Below the pieces are notes generated by a model, which was not told the DNA's origin, ran no database searches, and saw only the letters and a program-made list of their open reading frames with translations. Both the position numbers and the translations under genes were made by a program. A stretch of 41,997 nucleotides of DNA from CAZSNH01 sp052388455 (lineage in GTDB: Bacteria > Pseudomonadota > Alphaproteobacteria > Rhizobiales > Hyphomicrobiaceae): positions 1 through 41,997 of the forward strand of contig JBQTIA010000101.1 in assembly GCA_052388455.1 (NCBI GenBank). The letters run 5' to 3'. Below, in pieces: positions 30,446 to 39,362 of the stretch; position 1 is the stretch's first letter; each line of letters opens with the position of its first letter.

Positions 30446-31183
30446 TCATTCGCTGGTGCTGCCGAACAGATTCAGCAGCGAGGTGAACATGTTGATGAAG
30501 TCGAGATAGAGGCTCAAGGCGCCCATGATCGCGCTTTTAGCCGCCAGCTCCGCGTTGCCGCGCACCTGATAGTAGCCGTCCTTGATCGTCTGCGTGTCGT
30601 AGGCGGTGAGGCCCGCGAACACCAGGACGCCGATGACCGAGATGGCGAACTGCAGAGCGGTCGACTGGATGAACAGGTTCAGAAGCGCGGCGAGCACGAT
30701 GCCGACGACGCCCATGAACAGGAACGTACCCCAGCCCGAGAGGTCCTTCTTGGTCGTGTAGCCATAGAGGCTCAGAGCCGCGAAGGCCGCCGCAGTGACG
30801 AAGAACACCCGTGCGATCGATGTGCCGGTGAATACGATGAAGATCGACGACAGCGACAGGCCCATCACCGCCGCGAAGGCCCAGAAGGCCATCTGCGCGG
30901 AGCCGACGCTCATCTTGTTGACGCGGAATCCGAGGAACATCACGAAGGCCAGCGGCGCCAGCATGATGACCCACTTCAGCGGCGAGCCGTAGAGCAGCTG
31001 GGCGACCGCCGGATTGTTCGCCGCGAGCTGGAATGTGAGGTAGGCAACGGCGCCGGTGAGCGCCACGCCACCAGCCATGTAGTTGTAGACGCCGAGCATG
31101 TAGGATCGGAGGCCCTCGTCCACGCCAACGCCGGTGCGCTGCGCGGTGCCCGCGTAGGTGCTGCGATTTTCAAGCTGAGCCAT
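30446..31183 (-). CDS. Bax inhibitor-1/YccA family membrane protein
   Basis: The 245-residue inner-membrane protein has seven hydrophobic helices and the BI-1 features: a cytosolic basic N terminus, VYNYMAGGVALTGAVAYLTF, and the C-terminal TAYDTQTIKDGYYQV followed by SLYLDFINMFTSLLNLFG. The Asp residues in the last helices form the family's pH sensor. Bacterial members conduct cations or affect membrane protein quality control. AAGGGG precedes the ATG at 31183. Confidence 0.9.
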   Translation of the reverse strand: MAQLENRSTYAGTAQRTGVGVDEGLRSYMLGVYNYMAGGVALTGAVAYLTFQLAANNPAVAQLLYGSPLKWVIMLAPLAFVMFLGFRVNKMSVGSAQMAFWAFAAVMGLSLSSIFIVFTGTSIARVFFVTAAAFAALSLYGYTTKKDLSGWGTFLFMGVVGIVLAALLNLFIQSTALQFAISVIGVLVFAGLTAYDTQTIKDGYYQVRGNAELAAKSAIMGALSLYLDFINMFTSLLNLFGSTSE

Positions 31184-31304
31184 GGTCGTCCCCTTCAGGA
31201 ATTGCAACGGACGGCCGTCCGCTGGAAGAAAATATGTTCTGTGCCGGAGCAACTTTCAAGCCATCCGACGCAATTAAATAGCACAATCAGATCAGCTTGT
31301 TAAG

Positions 31305-33908
31305 CTATTCCGAACGGAGGTAGGGCACCGGCCGGGCGCGCAGCACGGCGTAGGTGCCGAGCGAGCCGAACAGCACGACGAGGCCGGTGGCCATGGCCAG
31401 CGCCTCGGCAGCCGCCCGCCAGGAGAAGGTGAACTCGAGGTCCATCACCTCACGCACCGCCACCCAGGCCGCGAACGTCCCGACCAGCAGGGCCACGAAG
31501 GCCGTCACAGCTGCCAGCAGCACGTACTCGGTGAAATGGGTGGTGAGGATGCGCCGCCGCGTGGCGCCGAGAGTCTTGAGGATCACTGCTTCCAGGATAC
31601 GGCGTCGCTGTGCGGTGGCCAATGCGCCGGCCAGCACCAGGGCGCCGGCCAGCAGGGTGACGCTGCCGGCTACCCGAACCGCGATCATGACCTTGGCAAA
31701 CACCATATTGAAGGCTTCGATGGCGTCCTTGACGCGGATCGCCGAGATCGAGGGGAACTGGCGGCCGAGCTGGCGGGCCAGACGCGCCTCGTCGGCGACG
31801 GGCGTCGATTTGGGAAGCGTGATGGTGGCCAGCAGGTTGTGCGGCGCCCCGGCGAGCGTGTTCGGTGAGAACACCATGACGAAGTTGAGCGCGAGGGTCT
31901 CCCACTTCACCTCGCGCAGATTGGCGATCCTGGCCGAGATATTGCGGCCGAGCACATTGACGGTGACGCTGTCTCCGATCGCGACACCGAGCTTTTCCGC
32001 CAGCTCGACCTCGAAAGAGACCAGCGGCTCGCCGGAATAGCCCTTCTCCCACCACGCCCCCTTGACCAGCTTGGAGCCCTCGGGGACTGTATCCGAGTAG
32101 GTCAGGCCACGGTCGCCCGTCAGCACCCATTGGGCCTCGGGTGGCACCTTGATCTCCTCGACGCTGCGGTCCTTGAGACGGACGAGGCGGCCGCGCAGCA
32201 TCGGCGCATCGACCAGCTTTGCCGCCGGCTGCTCACCGAGAACGGCTTCGGCAAAGGCGGCGTATTCGCCCTTCGGGATGTCGAGGACGAAATAGCTCGG
32301 CGAGTTGGTCGGAAGCCGCGACCTCAGCTCGTTGACCAGCGACGCATCGGCGAGCGCCACCGCCACCAGCAAAGACAGGCCCGCGCCGAGCGAAAGCACC
32401 ACCGAACGCGTCATGCCGCCGGGCGCCCCGAGATTGCCCAGCGCGATGGCGATCTCCGGCCGGCGCGGCCTGGGCAAAAGCCGGACGACACGCGTCACCG
32501 CTTCGCCGAGCCCGAGGAAGATGGCGAATACGCCGATCAGGCCGAGGCAGAAATAGAGGGCGGCGAGCTTGGCTTCAGAGGTGACGATGGCCAGGGCCAC
32601 CAGCACGCCGAGCGCGCCGGCCATCAGCACCAGCAGACGTGGCCGCGGCCAGGACACCGTCTCGTCCACCTCGTCGCGGAACAGCACGCTGGCGCTGACG
32701 CGCTCGGCCCGGCCGAGCGGCCACAGCGCGAAGACCAGTGCCACCAGCAATCCGTAAGCGACGGCGAGCGCGATGCTGCCCCCCGAGACGCTGATCTCGG
32801 CCTTGATCGGCAGCGCGTCGCCGAACAGCGCATTGAGCGCGAACGGCACGATGACGCCGAAGGCGAGGCCGATCAGGATGCCGATCGCCGCCATGACCAT
32901 CACCTGGACGAGAAACAGCGTGAACACCAGCCGGCTGTTGGCGCCGAGGCTCTTCATCGTGGCAATGACTTTTCGCCGGCGCTCGATGAAGGTGGCGACC
33001 GCATTGGCGACGCCGACTCCGCCGACGAGCAGCGCGGTGAGACCGATCAGCGTCAGGAACTGGCGCAGGCGATCGAGCGTGCGGGTGACTTGGGGCGAGG
33101 GATCGCGGCGGTCGGTCATCGTGAACCCCGCTTCCGGTAGCGCAGCCTTGGCCTTCTCCCGAAAGGCGGCCAGCGCCGCCGCGCTCGATCCGGCATCGTC
33201 GTTCAGCTTGACGGCATAGCGCCAGCGGATCAGCGAGCCCGGCTGCACGAGCCCGGTTCGCAGGAGCGTTTCGAGAGAAACCAGAACGCGAGGTCCGTAG
33301 GTCAGGCGATCGACGATGCCGTCCGGCTCGGCGGCAATGGTGGCGCGGATATCAACCTCCAGCTCACCGAGCTTCAGCTTGTCGCCGACCTTGAGCCGCA
33401 GCCGTTCGAGAAGCACCGGATCCGCGGCGATGCCGTCTCCCCGGCGCACGGCCTCGTCGACACTGGCCGCCCCGTCGAAACTTACGACGCCCGCGAGAGG
33501 ATAGCCGGCGTCGACGGCCTTGATTTCCACCAGGGCCTGGTCCTCGCCGTCGATCCGGCGCGCCATGGTGCGCATGCTGGCCGTCTCGCTGATCCGGCCC
33601 TGGGCCTCGATCCACGACCGCTCGCGGCCTTCAGCGCGCGCATGCATCCGCGAAAAGGTGGCATCTCCGCCGAGGATGGCCTCGCTCTGGCTGGCGAAGC
33701 CCGCACGCAGGGCATCCGACAGGGCGCCGACGGCGGTGATCACCATCACGCCGAGCGCAACGCAGGCGATGAAGACGTAAAATCCCGACAATCCCGAGCG
33801 CAGCTCGCGCATCGCCAGCGCGAGGATCCGCGGGAAGGGGAGGGCCGTCATTCCCGCTGCAGCCGGTCGGGCGGCGGGGCTGGCCAGATTTGGGCTAGCG
33901 AGCGTCAT
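31305..33908 (-). CDS. ABC transporter permease with two FtsX domains (YbbP type)
   Basis: The 867-residue protein is a large MacB/YbbP-type permease. The first helix is at residues ~40-62 (GFYVFIACVALGVMVITAVGAL), followed by a periplasmic domain, an FtsX module (RLRQFLTLIGLTALLVGGVGVANAV and helices to ~450), a central membrane pair, a second periplasmic domain, and a final FtsX module ending RARPVPYLRSE. Its ATG overlaps the stop of the ATPase gene by four bases. With the divergent tesA-like gene this reproduces the ybbAP-tesA locus of E. coli, an exporter linked to lipid or hydrophobic compounds. The cargo is not known here. Confidence 0.9.
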   Translation of the reverse strand: MTLASPNLASPAARPAAAGMTALPFPRILALAMRELRSGLSGFYVFIACVALGVMVITAVGALSDALRAGFASQSEAILGGDATFSRMHARAEGRERSWIEAQGRISETASMRTMARRIDGEDQALVEIKAVDAGYPLAGVVSFDGAASVDEAVRRGDGIAADPVLLERLRLKVGDKLKLGELEVDIRATIAAEPDGIVDRLTYGPRVLVSLETLLRTGLVQPGSLIRWRYAVKLNDDAGSSAAALAAFREKAKAALPEAGFTMTDRRDPSPQVTRTLDRLRQFLTLIGLTALLVGGVGVANAVATFIERRRKVIATMKSLGANSRLVFTLFLVQVMVMAAIGILIGLAFGVIVPFALNALFGDALPIKAEISVSGGSIALAVAYGLLVALVFALWPLGRAERVSASVLFRDEVDETVSWPRPRLLVLMAGALGVLVALAIVTSEAKLAALYFCLGLIGVFAIFLGLGEAVTRVVRLLPRPRRPEIAIALGNLGAPGGMTRSVVLSLGAGLSLLVAVALADASLVNELRSRLPTNSPSYFVLDIPKGEYAAFAEAVLGEQPAAKLVDAPMLRGRLVRLKDRSVEEIKVPPEAQWVLTGDRGLTYSDTVPEGSKLVKGAWWEKGYSGEPLVSFEVELAEKLGVAIGDSVTVNVLGRNISARIANLREVKWETLALNFVMVFSPNTLAGAPHNLLATITLPKSTPVADEARLARQLGRQFPSISAIRVKDAIEAFNMVFAKVMIAVRVAGSVTLLAGALVLAGALATAQRRRILEAVILKTLGATRRRILTTHFTEYVLLAAVTAFVALLVGTFAAWVAVREVMDLEFTFSWRAAAEALAMATGLVVLFGSLGTYAVLRARPVPYLRSE

Positions 33909-34636
33909 GCGGCTGCCGCCAGCTTGTCCGACACGATGCGGCCATCGGCCATGCGGATGGTGCGGCCGCACTCGGTCGCCAGCCGCTCGTCATGGGTCAC
34001 GAGCACCAGTGTCGACTGGCGGCGGCGGTGCAGCCCGAACAGGAGATCGACGACCTGCCGGCCGGTGCGGGTATCGAGGTTGCCGGTCGGCTCGTCGGCC
34101 AGCACGATCTGCGGAGAGGGGGCGAGGGCGCGTGCGATGGCCGTTCGCTGCTGCTCGCCGCCGGACAGCTGGGCGGGGAAGTGGTCCACGCGCGCAGCGA
34201 GCCCGACCTCGTCGAGATGCTGGCGCGCGATGGCGAAGGCGTTCGGATTGTCGGCAAACTCCAGCGGCAACGCCACGTTTTCCAGCGCCGTCATGGTCGG
34301 CACGAGATGAAACGACTGAAAGACGATGCCGATTTCGGCTCCACGCATGACCGCCAGCCGATCCTCGTCCATGCTGCCGAGATCATGTCCCGCGACGCTG
34401 ACGTTGCCGGAGCTGGCGCGCTCAAGGCCGGCGAGCACCATCAGGAGCGAGGTCTTGCCCGATCCCGAGGGGCCGAGGATGGCGACCGACTGGCCGCGCT
34501 CGATGACGAGATCGACGCTTCGCAGAATATCGACAGGACCGGCCCGGCTCGGCAGCGTGAGGCTGACCCGTTCGAGGCTGATGACGTTCGGCGGCACGCC
34601 GGTCTCGTTTCTTTGCAGGCGCAATTCGGGGCTCAC
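33905..34636 (-). CDS. ABC transporter ATP-binding protein (YbbA/LolD type)
   Basis: The 243-residue ATPase drives the FtsX-type permease encoded just downstream. Motifs are Walker A GPSGSGKTSLLMVLAGLE, Q-loop VFQSFHLVPTMTALEN, signature LSGGEQQRTAIARAL, Walker B IVLADEPTGNLD and VTHDERLA. These fit the MacB/LolD/YbbA branch. The start is a GTG at 34636 with a weak ribosome site; an ATG is not available nearby. The pair is translationally coupled (ATGA). Confidence 0.9.
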   Translation of the reverse strand: MSPELRLQRNETGVPPNVISLERVSLTLPSRAGPVDILRSVDLVIERGQSVAILGPSGSGKTSLLMVLAGLERASSGNVSVAGHDLGSMDEDRLAVMRGAEIGIVFQSFHLVPTMTALENVALPLEFADNPNAFAIARQHLDEVGLAARVDHFPAQLSGGEQQRTAIARALAPSPQIVLADEPTGNLDTRTGRQVVDLLFGLHRRRQSTLVLVTHDERLATECGRTIRMADGRIVSDKLAAAA

Positions 34637-34709
34637 GTCGAGGACTTGTCTCCCGGTGTGTCGCTGTCTACGTCAACATGTCGGATTGGATGACCGGTGA
34701 GGCGGAAAG

Positions 34710-35408
34710 ATGAAGATCATGTCACCACGGACGATAGCGGACTGGTGCAACGTGGTGATTCTGGCGGCAATCTGCAACCTCGCCGTGGCCGTCGCCAGCC
34801 CGGCCACGCTTCGGGCGGACCCCCGGCCGCTAAGCATCGTCGCCTTCGGCGACAGCCTGACGGCCGGTTACAGCCTGCCGGCAGAGGCGATGTTCCCCCG
34901 ACAGCTTGAACGGGCGTTGCAGCAGAAGGGGTACGCGATATCCATGGCCGATGCCGGCGTTTCGGGCGATACGACCGCGGCCGGCTTGGAGCGGCTGGAC
35001 TGGTCCATCCCCGAAGGCACCGATGCTGTTATCCTCCAGCTCGGAGCCAACGACGCGCTGCGCGGATTGGAACCGGGCCAGTCGCGGCAGAATCTCGGAA
35101 AAATCATCGAGCGGCTACAGGGTCGGGGCATCGAGGTTCTGCTCGCCGGAATGCACGCCCCGCGCAACATGGGTGAAACCTACATCGCCGCCTTCGATCC
35201 GATCTATGCCTACCTCGCCGAGAGGTACGGGCTGCTTTACTATCCCTTCTTTTTGGAGGGCGTCGCGATGCGGCCCGAGCTGAACCTCGACGACGGGATG
35301 CACCCCAATGCATCAGGGATTAAAATCATCGTCGACCGCATCCTGCCCAAGGTCGAGGAACTGATCGGCCGGGTCGCGAGCCGGCGCGCGGCCGGCGCGA
35401 AGCTCTGA
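34710..35408 (+). CDS. tesA: SGNH-hydrolase arylesterase / TesA-like lysophospholipase
   Basis: This 232-residue exported esterase has a hydrophobic signal region (residues ~14-34) and the four SGNH blocks: Ser49 in AFGDSLTAGYS, Gly in DAGVSGDTT, Asn114 in QLGANDALRG, and Asp195/His198 in LDDGMHPN. TesA-type enzymes hydrolyse acyl thioesters, lysophospholipids and aryl esters in the periplasm. GAGGCGGAAAG precedes the ATG at 34710. It diverges from the YbbA-type gene with a 73-base gap. Confidence 0.9.
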   Translation: MKIMSPRTIADWCNVVILAAICNLAVAVASPATLRADPRPLSIVAFGDSLTAGYSLPAEAMFPRQLERALQQKGYAISMADAGVSGDTTAAGLERLDWSIPEGTDAVILQLGANDALRGLEPGQSRQNLGKIIERLQGRGIEVLLAGMHAPRNMGETYIAAFDPIYAYLAERYGLLYYPFFLEGVAMRPELNLDDGMHPNASGIKIIVDRILPKVEELIGRVASRRAAGAKL

Positions 35409-35423
35409 CGGGCGATCTCAGAC

Positions 35424-36002
35424 ATGCCGCGACTGTTCACCGGGATCGAGTTGCCGACGCACGTGCGCGACCAGCTCGCACGCCTGAAAGCGCCGCTGCC
35501 CGGAGCAAGGTGGGTCGAGCCTGCGAACCTGCATCTGACGCTGCGTTTTGCCGGCGACATCGACAATCGGCTCGCCCGCGAGTTCACCGACGCCTTGGGC
35601 CAGATCGAAGCAGACGCATTCGAGCTGAGGCTGGCTGGACTGGACGTTTTCGGCGGCAATGACCCGCACACGATCTATGCGGGAGTCGAGCCGTCTCCGC
35701 CGCTCGACGCGCTCGCGCGAGCCCACGAGCGGGCCGCGCGCAACGCCGGACTCGCCCCCGATGGGCGCACATTCAAGCCACACGTGACGCTCGCAAGGGT
35801 CCGCCACGGCCAGACACTGACCATCGCCCGCTTCCTCGGCCGCAACGGAGCCTTCAAGGGAGTTCCATTCAGCGTCGAACGGTTCGTGCTCTACTCGTCG
35901 CGGCCGAAGGTCGGCGGCGGTCCGTATGTGATCGAGGCGAGCTTTCCGCTGGCCGGGGCCTATTCCGATTTCGAGTGGGAAGAGGGCCACGGCCGGGAAT
36001 AG
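35424..36002 (+). CDS. thpR: RNA 2',3'-cyclic phosphodiesterase (LigT/ThpR)
   Basis: The 192-residue protein of the 2H phosphoesterase superfamily has two H-x-T-x motifs, His37 in NLHLTLRFAGD and His120 in FKPHVTLARV. The family hydrolyses 2',3'-cyclic phosphate ends of RNA and can ligate tRNA halves in vitro. The start MPRLFTGIELP is typical. It follows tesA by 15 bases, probably co-transcribed, and converges with the HNH gene. Confidence 0.92.
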   Translation: MPRLFTGIELPTHVRDQLARLKAPLPGARWVEPANLHLTLRFAGDIDNRLAREFTDALGQIEADAFELRLAGLDVFGGNDPHTIYAGVEPSPPLDALARAHERAARNAGLAPDGRTFKPHVTLARVRHGQTLTIARFLGRNGAFKGVPFSVERFVLYSSRPKVGGGPYVIEASFPLAGAYSDFEWEEGHGRE

Positions 36003-36020
36003 CGTGAACAGCCGGCGCGA

Positions 36021-36581
36021 CTACGGCTCCAGCTCGGTGTCCCAGTAGAGGTAGTCGAGCCAGCTCTGGTGCAGGTAGTTGGGCGGAAACAGGCGCCCGT
36101 TGCGGTGCAGCTCGAACACCGTCGGCCGGTAGGGCGTCTGGTGCGGCCGCATACCGATCCGCTCCGGCATCTCGCCGCCCTTGCGCAGGTTGCATGGCGC
36201 GCAGGCGGTGACGACGTTGTCCCACCGGGTCTGCCCGCCGCGCGAGCGAGGGATCAGGTGATCGAAGGTCAGATCCTCCTTCGAGCTGCAGTACTGGCAG
36301 CTGAAGCGGTCGCGCAGGAACACGTTGAACCGCGTGAACGCCGGGTAGAGCGCCGGCTTCACGTAGGTTTTCAGCGAAACGACGCTCGGCAGCCGGAACT
36401 CGACGTTCGGACTGCGGACGTAGCGGTCGTATTCGGAGACGATGTTGACGCGGTCCAAAAAGACGGCCTTCACCGACTCCTGCCAGCTCCAGAGCGACAA
36501 AGGATAGTAGCTCAGGGGCCGGAAGTCGGCGTTCAGAACCAATGCCGGAAAAGCTTCCGGCGATGCAGCATGCGCATTCAC
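36021..36581 (-). CDS. HNH endonuclease
   Basis: The 186-residue protein belongs to the conserved proteobacterial HNH group that opens ALVLNADFRPLSYYPLSLW. The HNH/zinc region is at residues ~90-135: Cys95 and Cys98 (FSCQYC), Asp107-His108 (TFDHLIPRSRGG), Asn122 (WDNVVTAC) and Cys127/Cys130 (CAPCNLRKGG). The cellular role of this group is not established. The start is a GTG at 36581, chosen by family similarity; the longer frame to 36707 looks non-coding. It is not next to phage or restriction genes. Confidence 0.87.
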   Translation of the reverse strand: MNAHAASPEAFPALVLNADFRPLSYYPLSLWSWQESVKAVFLDRVNIVSEYDRYVRSPNVEFRLPSVVSLKTYVKPALYPAFTRFNVFLRDRFSCQYCSSKEDLTFDHLIPRSRGGQTRWDNVVTACAPCNLRKGGEMPERIGMRPHQTPYRPTVFELHRNGRLFPPNYLHQSWLDYLYWDTELEP

Positions 36582-36717
36582 TCGGCTGCGTCCTTTTGGT
36601 CTTTGTCGATTCGGGTTTCCCCGTTTCGGCTGCGGGATACTAGCGGCGCATGTCTTCTCTGTGAAGGTGCCGAAATCACCTCGCGGAGCGAGACGGTCGG
36701 AGCGCACCGCACTCGAT

Positions 36718-37443
36718 CTAACCGACTGTTTTCGATTGACGTTTTAAATTCTGCTCGCGCGCCGATGTGGTGGTGCCGGCATGGGTCTTGCCCGCGCTGT
36801 AGTCTGCCCACAGCAACCGTGCGGCCACCGCGCGCCAGGGTCGCCAGCGTTCGGCGATGCGCTCCAGCTCGGCCGGTCCCGGCCTCGCCTCGAGGGAAAG
36901 CGCCGACTGGATGGCGAGCTGAAGCGCGAGGTCGCCCGGCGCCCAGCTGTCCGCGCGGCCGAGGCAGAACATCAGGTAGATGTCGGACGTCCATGGGCCG
37001 ATGCCACTGACCGCCGTCAGCGCCTCGCGCACGACGGTATCGGACGCCCGATCGAGTTGAGCGATATCAAGCCGGCCTTCGACGATCGCACCGGCGACGG
37101 CACGCAGCGTCCTGATCTTGGGTCCAGAGAGGCCAGCGGCGCGGAGCACGGAGTCGCCCACTGCCAGCAGCGTTGCGGGGTCGAGCGGTTGCACCGTCGC
37201 TACCGTTCGCCGCCAGATGGCATCGGCACTGGCCGTCGAAAGCTGCTGGCCGACCACGATCTTCACCAGCCCCTCGAACCCAGGCCGCCAGCGGCGCAAG
37301 GGCGGGTCGCCGCCGCGGTCGTGCAACCGGCGCATGTGCGGGCAGCGGCGGCGGAGCACGGCCACGCCGCGGGCGATGTCGGCGGCCGTCTCGATGACGA
37401 ACGCCCCTCCGCTCTTCGACTCCGCTCGCCGGCCGTGCGCCAT
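36718..37443 (-). CDS. alkA: DNA-3-methyladenine glycosylase II (HhH-GPD family)
   Basis: The 241-residue base-excision repair enzyme removes alkylated purines. It shows FEGLVKIVVGQQLSTASADAIW (family N-terminal motif), the helix-hairpin-helix AVSGIGPWTSDIYLMF (residues ~144-159), and the catalytic Asp171 in SWAPGDLALQ. It lacks the N-terminal AlkA_N/Ada domain of the E. coli protein, as is usual for short alphaproteobacterial forms. The ATG at 37443 has GGGGAG ten bases upstream. Confidence 0.9.
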   Translation of the reverse strand: MAHGRRAESKSGGAFVIETAADIARGVAVLRRRCPHMRRLHDRGGDPPLRRWRPGFEGLVKIVVGQQLSTASADAIWRRTVATVQPLDPATLLAVGDSVLRAAGLSGPKIRTLRAVAGAIVEGRLDIAQLDRASDTVVREALTAVSGIGPWTSDIYLMFCLGRADSWAPGDLALQLAIQSALSLEARPGPAELERIAERWRPWRAVAARLLWADYSAGKTHAGTTTSAREQNLKRQSKTVG

Positions 37444-37491
37444 GAGTGTTTTGCTCCCCGGCCTGCTTTGCCACCCGAGCGGAAGAGATTA

Positions 37492-38109
37492 ATGTCGTTC
37501 CTCATGGAGGCGCTACCTGTAACCGGCCGGGCAACCGGCAGAAGCGACATGTGGGGCAACTGGCGGGGTCGCGACATGGAACTGCGAACCGGAATGCTCG
37601 GTATTCGTGCGGTCACAACGGCGGCGGTGGTCTGCTTAACAGCCGGCGTGGCTTTCGGCGCGCGGCTGACAGACTGGACGACGGTGGCCAGCGAAGAATT
37701 CGGCTTCATGATCGCCTATCCGGCGAACGTCTTCACGCCCGACGACGCCCGCTCGCGGGACGGCGGGCATGTACTGGTCTCGCGCGACGGCCGTGCCCGG
37801 CTGCTGGTGGCGACCTTCGAAAACGACGGCAATGCCAGCCTCGACGACTATCGCCGGCAACTGCTCGACGAGAACTATCCCGATGCCGACCTCGATTTCA
37901 CGCCGGTGAGCCGCAAATGGTTCATCCTGTCCGGCACACAGGGCGAGACGCATTTCTACTACCGTGTGAATTTCACCTGCGGAGGACGCCTGATCAATTC
38001 CTGGGCGCTGATCTACCCGGTGTCGGAACGCCGGTTCTACGATCGTGTGGTCGAGGCCGTCGCCCGGACCTATACGCCCGGCGCCGGACGGACGGGCCAT
38101 TGCGAATAA
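37492..38109 (+). CDS. hypothetical secreted protein
   Basis: This protein of 205 residues (177 if it starts at 37576) has no family I can name. The ATG at 37492 has GGAAGAG four bases upstream. The ATG at 37576 gives a normal signal peptide (MELRTGMLGIRAVTTAAVV onward, cleaved near AFGA). The mature part starts DWTTVASEEFGFMIAYPANVF and resembles small exported alphaproteobacterial proteins with a PsbP-like alpha/beta fold. Two cysteines (NFTCGG and the C-terminal GHCE) may pair. It is divergent from alkA and 49 bases before gluQRS. Confidence 0.75.
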   Translation: MSFLMEALPVTGRATGRSDMWGNWRGRDMELRTGMLGIRAVTTAAVVCLTAGVAFGARLTDWTTVASEEFGFMIAYPANVFTPDDARSRDGGHVLVSRDGRARLLVATFENDGNASLDDYRRQLLDENYPDADLDFTPVSRKWFILSGTQGETHFYYRVNFTCGGRLINSWALIYPVSERRFYDRVVEAVARTYTPGAGRTGHCE

Positions 38110-38158
38110 GGCCGGACGCAGGAAGGCGTGAGGCGACCTCGCATCACGACGGGGGCGA

Positions 38159-39028
38159 ATGACACCGATCTTTCGCTTCGCGCCGAGCCCCAACGGCGAA
38201 TTGCATCTCGGTCACGCGCTCTCCGCTCTCGTCGGTTTCGAAATGGCGCGGCGCGTCGGCGGACGCTTCCTGCTGCGCATCGAGGACATCGACATCGGCC
38301 GCTGCCGCGAAGTTTTCATCGACGGCATTCTCGGGGATCTCCACTGGCTCGGGGTCCGCTGGGAAGAGCCCGTGCTGCGCCAGTCGCGGCACCTGACGGA
38401 TTACGCTTCTGCGGTGACCCACCTGATCGAACTCGGTTTGCTCTATCCCTGTTTCGCATCGCGGATGGACATTGCAAGTGCTGCGGCCGCCGTGCATCCC
38501 GCAGACTCAGACCCCGAAGGCGTGCCGCTGTACCCCTTCCTGCACAAGTCGCTTTCCACTGAAGAAGTCGCTCGACGCCGTCAGCGCGGCGAGCCGTTCG
38601 CCCTGCGCCTCGACATGGATCGGGCCATGGTCGAGTTGCGCCGGAGGCTCGGCAATGAGCCGCTGACGTTTCGCGAAATGGACTCGGATGGCCGAACCGC
38701 GGACGTCACCGCGCATCCCGAACGCTGGGGCGATTGCGTCATCGTACGCAAGGACGTGCCGACGAGCTATCATCTCGCCGTAACCTTCGACGACGTGCGG
38801 CAGGGTGTGACGCACGTCACACGCGGCCGCGATCTCTACGCCGCCACCGATGTGCAGCGTCTGCTCCAGGCGCTGCTCGAGTGGCCGGAACCGCTCTATC
38901 ACCATCACCGGCTGATTACCGACACATCGGGGCGCAAACTCTCGAAGAGCGCCGGCGACACATCGCTCGCCCGTCTGCGCGCGGCCGGGCATACGCCCGC
39001 CGACATCCGCCGCCTGATCGGATTGTAA
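38159..39028 (+). CDS. gluQRS: tRNA glutamyl-Q(34) synthetase
   Basis: The 289-residue GluRS paralogue activates glutamate and attaches it to queuosine in the tRNA-Asp anticodon. FRFAPSPNGELHLGHALSAL (HIGH motif) is near the N terminus, LRIEDIDIGRCR follows, and SGRKLSKSAGD is the KMSKS-like site. There is no anticodon-binding domain, as expected. The zinc cluster is degraded: of the four Cys/Tyr ligands of E. coli GluQRS only one Cys (LYPCFASR) remains and the last is replaced in LYPFLHK. That reduction is seen in other alphaproteobacterial forms. Confidence 0.92.
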   Translation: MTPIFRFAPSPNGELHLGHALSALVGFEMARRVGGRFLLRIEDIDIGRCREVFIDGILGDLHWLGVRWEEPVLRQSRHLTDYASAVTHLIELGLLYPCFASRMDIASAAAAVHPADSDPEGVPLYPFLHKSLSTEEVARRRQRGEPFALRLDMDRAMVELRRRLGNEPLTFREMDSDGRTADVTAHPERWGDCVIVRKDVPTSYHLAVTFDDVRQGVTHVTRGRDLYAATDVQRLLQALLEWPEPLYHHHRLITDTSGRKLSKSAGDTSLARLRAAGHTPADIRRLIGL

Positions 39029-39296
39029 ACATCGGCATCGAATGCAGCGCACGAAGCTCGGCTGCGGCGTACCAGCGTTTGGCACGCGGGCGGCCCCGCA
39101 CTCGAATTTTTCTCCCTGTCGCACGCGAGACAGGTCGACGGCTCTGAAGGGTGGCACAAAGGGCGTGTCGGACGGCAACCCATGATTTGGCCGCTCGACG
39201 GACTACTGACGACGGCTTTCTGACGCGACACCAGGGCCATTGCAGGCCCACTCCACGCATATTGAGTTGCGTTTTTTCAGCACCCCCCGCGGTCAG
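39029..39296. other. gene-free spacer between convergent gluQRS and murA
   Basis: The 334-base gap 39029-39362 shows no credible gene in six frames. It has a T6 run at 39272-39277 without an upstream stem, and the large hairpin described separately (39297-39358). Nothing else stands out. Confidence 0.5.
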
Positions 39297-39358
39297 CCGG
39301 ACGGACCGATGCGCTCGATGGCTTCTCCGAGCATCGACGCATCGCCGTCCGGATTTTT
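39297..39358 (+). terminator. long interrupted hairpin with T-run between gluQRS and murA
   Basis: CCGGACGG (39297-39304) pairs with CCGTCCGG (39345-39352), CGATGCG (39307-39313) with CGCATCG (39338-39344), and TCGATG (39315-39320) with CATCGA (39332-39337). ATTTTT follows on the plus strand. It looks like a terminator for gluQRS-side transcription entering murA. It is 268 bases past the gluQRS stop, which is far, so a structured element is also possible. Confidence 0.6.
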
Positions 39359-39362
39359 CGCA

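Noticed and set aside
32130..33140. 336-codon plus frame opposite the FtsX permease
   Set aside because: Composition is His/Arg/Asp/Gln-rich with no hydrophobic core; a shadow of the minus-strand permease.
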